A stretch of 64,000 bases of DNA from Toxoplasma gondii ME49 (GCF_000006565.2 NC_031480.1:7030429-7094428); one strand, 5' to 3'; counted from the stretch's first letter, positions 24,601 to 36,900 are shown. A program made the numbers and translations. Notes: generated from the letters alone by a model not told the origin.

Positions 24601-25293
24601 CCACTTTACTTAAATCTGCTGAACGTAGATTTCGAGAATAATCCTGCTTACAGTAAATGAGTGGACCTGCAACCGTCTGCGTCGAATGCTGCCACACAGC
24701 AGGTGCTCGCTCATATTGTTGAGGGTGACTTTGTCATGGCGTCGCCACAACTGCGACATGATTTGTTGTTGAGGATACACCGCTCTTTGGAATCATTTAG
24801 CGCAAAAGACCTGTCGTGCTTATCGGGGAGCAGTGGTGTGTAACCCCCTTCCTGTTAACGACGTCTTTTTTGCCGCTGCCCATCGCAACTTTTGTGGTTT
24901 TGATTTAGCCGGGAAATTACCGACTGTCACGTATAATCGAGTGACAACTTAGATGCACGGGTGGACATAATTAACTCTTGCAAGGTTCGTGTTTACTCGA
25001 GTCCTCAATTTAAGTTCATCCTCTGCATAATCGGGTTCGTTCTGTATCAGCTAGTAAGGATTGAGTTCACGGACGCAATTCGTAAGCTCGTGTATGGGAT
25101 GGTTTTGTTGACATGTAGGACTGCTGACATTGGCCAAAAGGAAAGTTATTGGACGAACAGGTCCAATACAGATCCACAAAGGAGGCCTAGAAAAAAACTC
25201 GGGAGGTACTGCTGCAGAATTGTCGTTGCAGTGTCAACGAAAGGTGGCGTGGAGGAACTGAACCTGTTCACTACGCAACACAAACAACCGTGA
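14988..25293 (+). CDS. Long multi-exon gene (locus C), helical-repeat-like protein
   Basis: About 25 plus-strand exons are proposed: 14988-~15049, 15275-?, 15609-15671, 16131-16201, ~16660-16809, ~17270-17571, 17915-17992, 18158-18261, 18463-18595, 18759-18908, 19041-19258, ~19552-19632, ~19890-20042, 20605-~20760, 20984-21030, 21205-21261, 21327-21533, ~21573-21699, 22110-~22256, 22290-22639, 23158-23332, 23639-23747, 24072-24391, 24703-24837 and 24985-25293 (TGA). Long runs join in phase, described in the block entries. Several joins do not match (19258>19552, 20760>20984, 22639>23158), so exons are missing or misplaced, or more than one gene is present. Pieces such as GLNVAIAALYFFHSS, LTEHLLLLLSAYSGS and SPQLRHDLLLRIHRSLESFS resemble alpha-helical repeats of FASTK/RAP-type proteins. 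No catalytic motif or RAP domain was seen. Start codon unknown. Confidence 0.42.
17915..19258 (+). CDS. Locus C, five exons joined in phase
   Basis: Exons 17915-17992 (26 codons), 18158-18261 (34 codons plus 2 bases), 18463-18595 (1 base plus 44 codons), 18759-18908 (50 codons) and 19041-19258 (72 codons plus 2 bases) connect without a frame break. Donors are GTAAGA, GTAACT, GTAAGA, GTAATC and GTAAGC. Acceptors include TATCACTTTTGCAG and TCTTTTACACAG. Examples of the product are YRPNQVPLVLFRKWVERAFS, LVFVFDAAAQAPSAYLLMMN and KVSRMLTLAPLTILQLSRTW. Four consecutive phase matches make this the most reliable stretch of the locus. Confidence 0.58.
20605..21533 (+). CDS. Locus C, exon group
   Basis: Exon 20605-~20760 follows CTGAATGTAG and reads HTIFVRIVVMLESLCAGTSA then SSLHALQLRATVLVRSVLTN. 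Exon 20984-21030 (HDVERFSSEQHRMSF plus AC) joins 21205-21261 (one base, then ELLGGISWSCTVSLDRCR plus CC), which joins 21327-21533 (one base, then SGNTLNDAIEKTGFRWLFVI). Both last joins match in phase. The intron 21262-21326 is only 65 bp. Inside the last exon a GTAAGC at 21400 is an alternative donor. Confidence 0.45.
22290..22639 (+). CDS. Locus C, large exon
   Basis: A 350-bp exon with acceptor GGTTTTTTAG and donor GGCA|GTGAGT. It reads EALLNSLSDVAARKTKCLLF, then SVHFAKLKLIHSFCTLLSG, and near the end VVVQLYELLRSPSVVHHDFL. It is helical and leucine-rich, without transmembrane character. A preceding segment after a very strong pyrimidine acceptor (22110) reads HKRGLSIAGTRVRSLVTQAG. A GTAAGG donor at 22257 is too close to be the upstream half of an intron to 22290. 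Confidence 0.5.
23158..25293 (+). CDS. Locus C, 3' exons and stop
   Basis: Exon 23158-23332 (1 base plus 58 codons, donor GTAAGT), 23639-23747 (36 codons plus 1 base, donor GTAAGA), 24072-24391 (2 bases plus 106 codons, donor GTAGAT), 24703-24837 (45 codons, donor GTGTAA) and 24985-25293 form a chain with matching phases. Peptides include NALICHTQLYASGGAVAIIS, IRRHDAVILPSFFEAWLFLL and VLAHIVEGDFVMASPQLRHD. The final frame runs open to TGA at 25291-25293; a GTAAGG at 25054 may remove part of it. Alternative acceptors at 23494 break the phase and were not used. Confidence 0.48.
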
Positions 25294-26923
25294 CAGCTGT
25301 CATACGCCACGTTAGTAAGCTTATGCTGGGCTCTAGACTCGCCAATCTCCGCCGCCACGTATAAATCTTTTGGAGCATTGGATTTCTCTCGATGCATACT
25401 TACACCATTATACGTACTTTATGTACCTGCTCAAGAGAATCCATTCATCATGCACAAATTACAGATTCAAGGTTTCGACGCAGGCGGAAGCTGCCAACGT
25501 GAAACCGCCCTTTTGGACCAGGCTGAGCTGTGCACCTTGTGACAGAGGCCTGACTCCATGGATATGAGCCACCAGAAACTCCACAAACTGGATGCCCAAC
25601 TGGGGCTGAACATTACTCCGTGAGAGACATCATCCATGCATCTCTCTGGCAGGGAGTTCAATCGCAGATTATTGACCGGAGTACTGACTGCCTGCTATGC
25701 ATACACTGTTGAGTAGGAACCCAGGTTTGCAGCACTAAAAGAGCACTCGTCACGGAATGCTGCCTAAGCCAAGGCTTCTATTCAGACAGAAAATGGATCA
25801 AGCGCTTGTCGCATCCGCCCTACAGTGTGGGTGCCCACTGGACTCCTCTCAAAGTATACCGCCACTGAGTGTTTTCATGTCATGGATACCCTCAAAAAAG
25901 AGGTGTCTTCGTTCCTGCATGTATCTCAATATGTCACACGGACCTCACATTCCTCTGCCACGTGCTTCTTGCGTATGCCACAGAGGGTAAGAGCATGCAA
26001 CCACGAAACGCCGCTGGGCTGTAGTGGTGTAAGGTGGAGCAGAGGCAACATCTCATGTGGTTTCTCCTCGAGGACAACGGTGTCAATCTCACGGTTCGGT
26101 CGAACTACGCCGATGCATGTGAGACTAGACGGAACTGCATAGCCTGTACAGACGGTTCACATGATTGCAGAAAAACACGTTCATTCGACAATTCCAATTT
26201 TCTCTCCTCTCACTGAACTAGCGTCGCAAGTGGCCCCATATGAGGTTTCTGGCCGCGAGAGGTATTTGCAGGTTTTGTCACGCTGCCTCATCTCCTGATA
26301 CGGGAACTAACGGAACCTGCTGACTGATGACCGAACAATACACGCGGAAACGCTGCTACACATTGTGGGGTCATCAAATCTACGTGAACTGCCAGGAAGT
26401 GACCAGACATTGAAATAGGGAGACCAGTTTATCTTTTGCAGCATTTGCCTTCTAAGTCACCCACCTCGTGGTGGCTTGCGCATCCTGGTGGTTTGCTGTC
26501 GCTGAAAAAGATTGTCGGAACATCCGTCGGTAGCGAATAGCCAAATAAGTAACTGATGATACTGCCTGTCGAAACGCAACTTTGTTCTGTTAATTATGCA
26601 TCAGAATTCCTCTGCCCCGAAAAAATGATAACTCATATCGGTTGCTGTCATTTTCGGCACTTGCACCATTGACGGGATCGCACGAGAACAGCACACCCAC
26701 CTTGGGTATTCCTGTTTTTTTTCGTTCCCTCGCTTCATCATCCACACTCAGTGACGCAAAATGTTGAAATTTTCCCTCGGCGGACGAGCTCGAGGCTCAG
26801 CCGATAACACAGAACCGGTGCTTCTATCGACCGTCCTCGGACCAGATCGCACATCGTTTCCGTAACCTCTGGATAGAAACAGCGAAGATGGAAACTGAGT
26901 CAGCCGCTGCACTGCCTCCAGAC
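25294..26923. other. Spacer between gene region and satellites
   Basis: Short ORFs on both strands (for example 25825-26142 plus) have no convincing splice context. No repeat with other parts of the window was noticed. This would hold the 3' end and terminator of locus C. Confidence 0.3.
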
Positions 26924-26940
26924 GCTAAACCCTAAAACCT
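26924..26940 (-). repeat. Short interstitial telomere-like motif
   Basis: CTAAACCCTAAAACCT contains about two C-strand telomere units, in the orientation opposite to the terminal array. It sits just outside the first satellite block. The length is small enough that chance cannot be excluded. Confidence 0.4.
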
Positions 26941-27369
26941 GACGCTCACCGACATCTCCAGCGGCGACTGCCTTCGTCGGGAGGAGAGTTCGCCGAGGGG
27001 TTTCTTGTCCTAGCTGGTGCTAACATGTCTTATCAAGGCGCAGCGAGTTGTTGGGGCGGGTCGCCTGTGTATGATTCTGTCGGTTCTTGAAAAACCACCC
27101 ATGTGGAGACTACGTTGCTTTTGTTGTGGAACGGAGATGAGCTGCTCCTCACGACCGCGTCTGCGGGAGATGAGCTCAAATTCCTGTGTCGCCACACTCA
27201 CGGGGCTTATTCACGGATGGGCGGTCCGCGCGTACGTCGATGCCCCCCCGTTGTCGGCCGGAGATAATGTCGTCAAAGGTTTCAGGGGACAACCGTGCTG
27301 CAAAGTCACTCAGCCACCGATCTATATTACACTCGGGGAAGCCGCAACGTGCGGATAAGTGTGGTCTTG

Positions 27370-28209
27370 CGAGAACCCACACCATGCAGATACTACAGGA
27401 GGTGAACGCTATGTGATGAGGTGTCTCGGGCTCGCGTCAGAGGTACTACGAATCCGCTCCGGCACGTACGATAATCTGCTCCCGATCCGGAGATCCGACT
27501 CCATTCGCTTACGAGAATGCGATGTACTGCGTCCGACGGCGCCACACATTTTGGTGTGGTATAAATGTCTGATTACATAGAGGAACGAATGAGACGTGCT
27601 TGACTTTGTTTCAATGAAAAGTGACATTGCGGTATGGATGGGGTGGCCCAGACACCGAAGGTAGGCGAGGACGAACAGGCGTCTTTCGAGGCTCCATGCC
27701 AACATCAGATCACGCTGAAACTACGCGAGATTGAGGCTCGGCGATGAGACGTTCCCGGCATGTGCCACAGGTGCCCAGTATCCCTTACAGACAAATGCAC
27801 TACTGCTTAGTCGAGCCAGAGATTCGATTTCACTCTGTCCCGAGTGTTCAACGCGTTGCGTGTGAAAGCGCTACACGTTTTGGTATGGTACGACAGTCAG
27901 GGTGTCCATGCACGAACAAGTGAGACGCCCTCGACTCCGTGTCATCTTGTATTTCCGCGATATGGCTGGGCGTCTCCAGGCGTCTGAAGAACGCGAGGAC
28001 ACCCAGGCGTGTTCTCTTGTCTGACATAATACTGACACGATGTGGAGACTACTGGTGATGGAGCCAACGCGGTGAGATGCCTCCGCTCGGCGTCAGCTGC
28101 ACTGTGCCGCAGGTACAGGCTCGTTTAAACCGCGTCGAAAGCAGAAACACTCCTGCATCATTGTGGCACGAATTGCAGATGTATTGTGTGTGAAGGCACC
28201 AGACGCATC
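27370..28209. repeat. Degenerate Sat350/Sat680-like copies
   Basis: Landmarks of the adjacent 679-bp array recur here in diverged form: GGAGACTACTGGTG at 28043, GATATGGCTGGGCGTC at 27959, GTATGGTACGACAGTC at 27881 and CATGCAGATACTACAGG at 27383. Spacings are near 300-340 bp, indicating half-size ancestral monomers. No gene. Confidence 0.5.
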
Positions 28210-29855
28210 GGGTGAGTATGACAGTCTGTGCGCAGACACAGGGACTGACGAGATGTTCTGGAGTATGTGTCATTGACTAGTGCTGTTACGGTATGGTCGG
28301 GCGTGTGCAGGCACTGGCGGTACGCGACAGCGAACAGGCGTGTTCTGTCGTACGACGCAACGATTGCTACATGTGGAGACTAGTGCTGGAATACACGCTG
28401 CGACGAGATGTGTTCGGGTGGCGGCCGACGCATTGGGTGGCCTGCACAAACACGTATTGCGTGTTTCAGGGACGCCAGCAGTCCAGTTTCAGTCTGGTTC
28501 GAAGTGTCGACATGTTGCGTGTGGCGGCGCCACAGGGTTCGGGACGGTATGGCAGTCTGGCATACATGGAGGAACGGGTGAAACGTGGTTCGCCGCATGC
28601 CGATAGTCAGTGGATTTGCGCCGCGGCTGCTGCTGACAACAGAAAAAGGAAGTGGAAGGGGACGAGGAGGCGTGATCTGCGTTTGTGTGTTTGGCAGAGC
28701 ACGCACAGAGAGTTGAGAGCGCAGGGGGTGGAGGCCACGTGATCAGGTGTTGGAGCCTGGCTTCGGACGCATCGCGTGCCCAGGATAGGCAAGAAGCCTG
28801 GTCCACGCTAGAGCCGGAGACCCGATTTCACTCTGTCACAGTTGCTGCCGATAGGGTACGTTTGGTCGGTCGCGGAACCAGACGTTCCGGGTGGGTATGA
28901 CAGTCTGTGCGCAGACGCAGGGACTGACGAGATGTTCTGGAGTATGTGTCGTTGACTAGTGCTGTTACGGTATGGTCGGGCGTGTGCAGGCACTGGCGGT
29001 ACGCGACAGCGAACAGGAGTGTTCTGCCGTACGACGCAACGATTGCTACATGTGGAGACTAGTGCTGGAATACACGCTGCGACGAGATGTGTTCGGGTGG
29101 CGGCCGACGCATTGGGTGGCCTGCACAAACACGTATTGCGTGTTTCAGGGACGCCAGCAGTCCAGTTTCAGTCTGGTTCGAAGTGTCGACATGTTGCGTG
29201 TGGCGGCGCCACAGGGTTCGGGACGGTATGGCAGTCTGGCATACATGGAGGAACGGGTGAAACGTGGTTCGCCGCATGCCGATAGTCAGTGGATTTGCGC
29301 CGCGGCTGCTGCTGACAACAGAAAAAGAAGGTGAGAGGGGACGAGGAGGCGTGATCTGCGTTTGGGTGTTTGGCAGAGCACGCACAGAGAGTTGAGAGCG
29401 CAGGGGGTGGAGGCCACGTGATCAGGTGTTGGAGCCTGGCTTCGGACGCATCGCGTGCCCAGGATAGGCAAGAAGCCTGGTCCACGCTAGAGCCGGAGAC
29501 CCGATTTCACTCTGTCACAGTTGCTGCCGATAGGGTACGTTTGGTCGGTCGCGGAACCAGACGTTCCGGGTGGGTATGACAGTCTGTGCGCAGACGCAGG
29601 GACTGACGAGATGTTCTGGAGTATGTGTCGTTGACTAGTGGTGTTACGGTATGGTCGGGCGTATGCAGGCACTGGCGGTACGCGACAGCGAACAGGAGTG
29701 TTCTGCCGTACGACGCAACGATTGCTACATGTGGAGACTAGTGCTGGAATACACGCTGCGACGAGATGTGTTCGGGTGGCGGCCGACGCATTGGGTGGCC
29801 TGCACAAACACGTATTGCGTGTTTCAGGGACGCCAGCAGTCCAGTTTCAGTCTGG
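28210..29855. repeat. Satellite R2, 679-bp higher-order unit
   Basis: GTATGACAGTCTGTGCG begins at 28216, 28895 and 29574, exactly 679 bp apart, and about 2.4 units are nearly identical. Within each unit, related landmarks (GTGGAGACTA at 28373; GTATGGCAGTCTGG at 28548 against GTATGACAGTCTG at 28216) show two diverged halves of ~330 bp. T. gondii is known to have a 350-bp satellite and a 680-bp satellite made of two such monomers. The unit size and structure fit, but identity needs a sequence comparison. Confidence 0.88.
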
Positions 29856-30900
29856 CACGAATTGACGACGTGTTGCATGTGGCGGCGCCACAGGCGTCGG
29901 GGCAGTGGGACAGTGTGAGAGCCCGTTCAACATGGGGAAATGGGTCACACGTGCTTTGATGTATATCGACGCTTTGCGATTTTGCTGCAAGGTGAATCTT
30001 GTACAGGAAGTTAAAGTGAGATTGAGAAAGCGAACATGCTTCGTTTTTCAATGCGAGCATGACTCTGTACGGAGACTCCAGGTGATGTTGCTATGCGATG
30101 GCGTGTTTTTAGCCTGCGTCGGAAGCTCTGGGTGGCCCGTATGGCAGAGTTCAATGCGCTCTATGGGCGGCAGAAATCCGGTGTCACTCTTACGGGAATT
30201 GCCGATGTGTTGTGTGTGGTGATGCCGGAGTTTCGGGACGGTATGACAGTCTGGAATACATGGAGGAACGGATGAGATGTGGTTCTCTGTATATCAGTGC
30301 TAGTGTTTTTGCGGCGTTGTTGCACCTGCACAGAACCAGAAAGTAACAAAGGAGGAGCAAGCGTTTTTGCGTATCGATGGGAACATCATGTCCTGCAGAG
30401 ACTACACGTGACGGAAGCTGCGCGAGGACGTGTTTCCGGCTGACGTTAGAGAGCGCCTGCGTTCGTCACGGGATGGACGGTAGCCGTCGCCTGACTCAGA
30501 GATCCAGCTTCGCTCGTTCCCCAATATGCGACTTGCTGCATGTGACGTTATCACACGTTTTAGGAGGGTATGACAGTCTGTGTGGTGACACAGGAACGAA
30601 TGATGTGTGCTCGAGCTTGTGTCGTTGTCTAGTGCTCTTGCGGTACGGTTGGGCATCCGCAGGAACGGAGAGTAAGCGTGGTCATACGGGCATGATCTTC
30701 GCGTGTTGGGCGCTGAAAATTGCTTGTCTAGAAGGTCGTTCACCTACGGACCAGGCCAGATGGACTCGCTTAGATGGATGGTGGCTTTGAGCTGGGTGTG
30801 GGTCGTCATGGAGACTATGTGGATTGCCGGGTGCGGGCCTATACTAAACGTGAGAAAGGAGGGCTGTGGAGTGCTGCCAAAATGAAAGATATTGGACCAG
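29856..30900. repeat. Degenerate Sat350/Sat680-like copies
   Basis: The near-identical array breaks down at about 29855. Diverged copies continue, with GGAGACTCCAGGTG at 30070, GTATGACAGTCTGG at 30240, AGAGACTACACGTG at 30397, GTATGACAGTCTGTG at 30568 and GGAGACTATGTGG at 30811. The alternation again shows ~330-bp monomers. No gene. Confidence 0.55.
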
Positions 30901-33900
30901 CGCTGCGCTGACAATCCGCTAGCTTAGTACCATATTCATACTGGAGAACAAGGGTTTAGTGTCCGGTCAAACGAGGAGGATGGGTCTCTTCTGAATAAGA
31001 CCGAGATGGGGAGGAGTTTGTTCCCGTGTTAGTGATGGCAGGCTTTGACCGGGGAGAAACAGAATCACGGCCAGGTTTAGTGGCGGTCAGGGTGTTGGTG
31101 TGGATAGAGTACGAACTGCGGTCGTTTTTTTGAATCGTAGCGAGCTCATGCATAAAACCATGCAGGGTCTCACAGTTTCGGCGCGAAACGCGTTTATGTG
31201 GTTGTCAACCCTGGGTCGCTCGCATGCCGGAGATTGTCTGACCTTGACGCCATCCGGCAAGTGGGTGTAACATGCAAACAAGGCGAGGTGAAAGTGGATA
31301 CTCTGCATGGAGGAACGCGTCGTTGCATTAGATTTAGGCGACTCTACAACCAGCCTCTTGACCCACGGGAGCAACCTCGGCGTGCGGACGACCTGCCTTC
31401 TGTGCAGGGGTGACGGCACACATGCATGGTGTCTCTCGTTGGGATTAGTAGCGTCGCGTCTGCATGAAGACCAGCGAGCGACAGCTCATTTCTGCGTCAT
31501 CGGCCACTGGATGCGCACAGGGAGGGAGGGGCCGCATGTGCCACTGCGCCGCAGTATGTGGATTCGAAGCGGGGCCAGGTGAGGCTGCCGCTGCAAGGGT
31601 AGGTCGTCGCAAATTTTTGAAGTGTTGGCGAGGGCACACGGCTGATCTGGAGATGCCGGGTCGGCCATGGCAAACATTCGTCTTGGCTGATCTCTCTGTG
31701 ACGCCATGCCTCAACGCCATTTAGCTTTTGCAGGTACGCATCGACATGCTTCTCGCGGTTCGGTGGAGCCAAGACAGCATACGAATCAAGACATTTTTGT
31801 TTCGAAGACGCGCAAATGGCGTGCCGCGCAACCCTGGCTTAGTAGAGGCAGATCGTTTACTGTCCTTCATATGACAGTGAACAAGCCATATGCAGAGATC
31901 TTAGATGTTCACGCTCAAATCCAACTACATTCTAGGCATGATGTTTTGACTTCGTTCGTCGTTGATAGTCAGTTTATTGTTGGCTTTGCCTTTTCCAGTC
32001 TCCTTCGAGGTTTCCTATTGTGCGCATGCGCGTTTTCAACAACTGGCGGCACACCAGAGATGGAGAGGAATGAATAATTGCTGTAGGCGTGGTGGAGACG
32101 GCAGCTCCCATTGGCTGCCTTCTCCAAGCTTGTTCACGCCTGCGCACTTCGTCACTCGCTGTTGTGAGGATTTTCGGTGTTTGTTGGATTTTCCCAGTAT
32201 GATGTTATTCAGACAACCCTGCGTCGTTCGTGTATGTGCTTCTACCGACGCCGTCGAACGTTTGCATAGCTAGGGATTGCTACGGGGCAAGCACGGTACC
32301 TGGTGTGCGAAGGCATGTGAGAGTTCGTTTGCTGTGGCAGTAGCTGGGGCAACAGATGTGGCTAGACATTTCGTCGCGAAAATATGTCCACCACGTTAAC
32401 ATGGGAAGATTCATCCGTTGCCGTGTCCTTCTGGACAGAGGATAGAACTTGTCGTGTGCCACTCAGCTGGCATGTGGACGGGTCAATTGGGGAGCCCGTG
32501 GCACCGACGGAGCCACGAACTGGCCATTAATGGCGACTTGAGGCAGGTTTCAGTGGTCTCAGTTTTTCCTAACTTGATTCTGCACACTCACAGCTTTGTC
32601 GCGTCTGCTCACAGCTTGTAGGCAACGGCTGCAACAAGTGTCACCGATGTGACAAGTGTGGTGCAGGAGGCAGATTGAGGTACTTATTGCCGCGGCGTCT
32701 TTCGGATGTGCAACGGGGATGGGACCATAAATGAGAGTGAATTAGGAGTAGTTCGGCGACGACGGGGGGTTGTATTGGCGCGTTTCGAATCTGCTATGAC
32801 GGGTAGCACAGCACGGGAACGTCACAGTGGTTTCTGGACGCACATGAGGCAGCTGCGTGCAGAGGGTACCAGCGTCCATTTGCGCACGAGTTGCCGGATC
32901 CACCCAGTTGGCGAACCAGTAAAACGGCCTTGGCTTGTGCTACAACATGCCCGCTTCTTACGGTCAACGAAACAACAGGCTGATATCTGATGCCTGCCAT
33001 AGGGTTATTATCGTATCCATCTATAGTTGGTGACAGTAGGGACACCCGTAACGGTAGCAAGAGCCTGCCAAGGTGTACTTCCTTGTGTCATTGAATACGT
33101 TCAGCGATGGGAAGGTTGTATTACGTTTTCTCATACTCTAAGAGCTCGGAAGACTGTACATTGTTTCGTCGCTGATTCAGAGGTGGGGCGGAGGCATTGC
33201 TGTAGTGTGACAGGTCGCTGTGTATCGGGGTGACGCGGTAAATGGGGCGCCACGCAGCTGCAAGTGAGATCCCCCTCCCAGTGAACGTGCATCGTATTTG
33301 CAGTATATGGATGTACGCAGGGAGGTTTTGTGGCCACAATAGCACTACCAGTATAGTGATAGGCCACGAATATAGAAGAAACATTCATGGATGATCTGCG
33401 TGTCACGTATTCACGAAAGGCAGGCCGACGGCGAATGGGCTACCGCTGACTGAGAGGACCCACTGTGGAATGCCTAAACACTTGGAAACACGACAAATAA
33501 CGTCCTCTTCGAAAATCGAATGTGGCGCTGAATTGTGCTGTGTTACGAATTCTCGCCGATGTCAAATCTATAGGGACTTCCCCTCCCGTTTACGCGGCAG
33601 GACATTGAAACTGGAGCTGAACGCGTCTGCGTCGCAACAATCTCTTAGACGGTTGGTCGCAGTGAGATGTGGAAGCACCCGTCCCCTTTCGTCGGTCGGT
33701 TTGTTTTGCTATCGTAGGATTCCTGAGTGGGGTGCCGACTCTCTTGACACCAATGTGTGTCGCCACAGTCAGGGGCTCCCATTTGCCCACAGAGCCGAGT
33801 GATTCATGCAACGGGACCTCCTCAACGGTACATGCATACGTTTGGAGCGATACTCAATTCAAAGGACTTCATTGCCGTACGCGTCGCAGGCACTGCGCAT

Positions 33901-33977
33901 GTGCGTGAAAAAACAATCACGGTGAGTGGCCCACCAAACTGAACACAAAAAAGACAACATGTGTGACCGTGCCCTGG
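30901..33977. other. Low-copy subtelomeric spacer
   Basis: No gene is supported and no tandem array was seen. Many short ORFs overlap on both strands. The shared core motif occurs once (CACAGCTTGTAGGCAACGGCTG at 32610-32631), with flanks resembling satellite R3, so at least part of this interval is decayed satellite. Confidence 0.4.
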
Positions 33978-36900
33978 TAACGACTGACGCGACTCTTTTC
34001 GAAGTGTGCCAGGCGCGTAGCCTGCGGGCGAGTCTCTTGGGGTACCAATGGCGCTGTTGACGCCTGGGTTGTTTCGCACTCCAGCACATAGCGGAAGTCG
34101 GTCACAACTCGAGACGCAAGCGCATCAGCAGCGGCCGGCCGTCTTGACTTGACCGTCCGATCGCCTTCCGTGTCTGCACACAGGCTGTAGGCAACGGCTG
34201 GTGGACGTGACGCGGATGCGGGAACTGTGGTGAAAGCTGTATCGTGAGATACAGGGTAGCGGGGATTCTTCTACGTCTGCCACGGCGGCGAATCCAGATG
34301 TCCCAGAGAATCGTGGATAGATGAAGCCGTGGGGATGGTGTTGGAGCCGCGTTGGTGGAGAACACGTGAGTAGCACTCGATGCTCGGCGTGCGTGTGATT
34401 GACAACATTCGATCGATGACCGGGGGATCATAACCAATGAGAGTACTCAATAGCAGCTTTCGGTACAAGAACGGGAACACGTCAAGTTGTCGTCGGCAAC
34501 GCACTGGGGTGACATCCATCGATCATGCGTACCAACGCACGGCGCCGCGTTACTGGAGGGCCGAGACGGCCGCTGGTGAGGGACGAGAAGCTCATGTATT
34601 GATGTGATTCGTGAGCCTCCCTGTGTCGGTCGTGTGCCTCACGTGTGTCGTTCGTGTCCGGTGGCCGAGAATGAGGTGCGCAGAACAGAAGGGGACAGGT
34701 TGGCTGCTGTAGGAGTAGAAGCCTTGAGGTTGCAAGAGGGACTCGACACTCACTTCGGGTGAAGCCGATTATGGTCTGGTCAGAATCGCGGCCCACGTGA
34801 AGGTTCTGGGAGTTTGCAACAGTCCATCAGGTCTGGTTTGCTCGGAGCCTGATGTGCAGCAAGAGTTGTCAACTGTTGGTCTGCAACGCAGCATTGTGTC
34901 CTGTTTCAGAAATGGGCTGTAGGTCGCCGCAGCGTGAGTGCGTGCGGCGGTTGGACTCTCCCTTGACTGTGGGGTTGAGCGGTCGTACGAGAGAGGAAGA
35001 GACGTCATGTTCCCAGTATGTCGCAGGTGGCCGATGGCTCACTGTGTTGCTGCAGTGCGTGCAAGTACAGAAGGTCTTGAATTGTTGGCGATGACACGTA
35101 TTTGAAGGACACTGTGCGTTGTAGGCAGAGGTCGAGAGCAGCGATCTGCATCGCTCGCTGTACCTACCACTGCACAATTCCGCAGTATCGAGGAGTATGT
35201 TTGATGACGGTTTTGGGAGTGGCTGAACCCACTGCCCTGCCGAGATGGGGTGTGGAAGGCATTGTTCATCCGCAGACGGTTTGTCGTGCACCAGCCGCTT
35301 GGGTGGGGCTAGTCATGCACTGGACGACACCAGAAACACCAGAGGGCAGACGAAGGCAGCTTGGATGTTTGTGTGAAATGCGCATTTCGCTCGGAAGATT
35401 CAAGAGACGTACCTCCGACGACAGTCGAATGCGACGTGCAATTGCAAGGGCTTCGATTTGTTCGTTGATCCTCGGTGAATCTGAGTGGGTCTTCAATTTT
35501 GTGGCGTCGGTAGCCCGCGGCTGTAGCATGACTTGGCCGGAGGGTACGTCGCAGCTTTGTTTCGAGTGGCGGATCGCCATGTCGTGCGGAAGCTCCTTGT
35601 TTGTCTCGCGGCTCTGCTGTTGGGTTACGTACCCTGAGTTTCCATGTATCTGTGCGGTTGCAGCCGCTGCAGGTCTGTGTCCACTGGCATGCCGGGAGTG
35701 TGTGCAGACACGGTGCAAGGGTGGAATGCATCAGGTCAGCCAAACGTTGGTTACTGCTGGGCATACAGTGAACCATCCTTGGACGGTTGACTGTTTCGCG
35801 TGCTTTGGCGGCGTTGTCTGCGTGCGTGGATAATGCGACCAGGCGATTTCGCCACCACACGGGAATCACCAGAGACACCATTTGTGAAGGCGCCATCGTA
35901 ACGACTGACGCGACTCTTTTCGAAGTGTGCCAGGCGCGTAGCCTGCGGGCGAGTCTCTTGGGGTACCAATGGCGCTGTTGACGCCTGGGTTGTTTCGCAC
36001 TCCAGCACATAGCGGAAGCCGGTCACAACTCGAGACGCAAGCGCATCAGCAGCGGCCGGCCGTCTTGACTTGACCGTCCGATCGCCTTCCGTGTCTGCAC
36101 ACAGGTTGTAGGCAACGGCTGGTGGACGTGACGCGGATGCGGGAACTGTGGTGAAAGCTGTATCGTGAGATACAGGGTAGCGGGGATTCTTCTACGTCTG
36201 CCACGGCGGCGAATCCAGATGTCCCAGAGAATCGTGGATAGATGAAGCCGTAGGGATGGTGTTGGAGCCGCGTTGGTGGAGAACACGTGAGTAGCACTCG
36301 ATGCTCGGCGTGCGTGTGATTGACAACATTCGATCGATGACCGGGGGATCATAACCAATGAGAGTACTCAATAGTAGCTTTCGGTACAAGAACGGGAACA
36401 CGTCAAGTTGTCGTCGGCAACGCACTGGGGTGACATCCATCGATCATGCGTACCAACGCACGGTGCCGCGTTACTGGAGGGCCGAGACGGCCGCTGGTGA
36501 GGGACGAGAAGCTCATGTATTGATGTGATTCGTGAGCCTCCCAGTGTCGGTCGTGTGCCTCACGTGTGTCGTTCGTGTCCGGTGGCCGAGAATGAGGTGC
36601 GCAGAACAGAAGGGGACAGGTTGGCTGCTGTAGGAGTAGAAGCCTTGAGGTTGCAAGAGGGACTCGACACTCACTTCGGGTGAAGCCGATTATGGTCTGG
36701 TCAGAATCGCGGCCCACGTGAAGGTTCTGGGAGTTTGCAACAGTCCATCAGGTCTGGTTTGCTCGGAGCCTGATGTGCAGCAAGAGTTGTCAACTGTTGG
36801 TCTGCAACGCAGCGTTGTGTCCTGTTTCAGACATGGGCTGTAGGTCGCCGCAGCGTGAGTGCGTGCGGCGGTTGGACTCTCCCTTGACTGTGGGGTTGAG

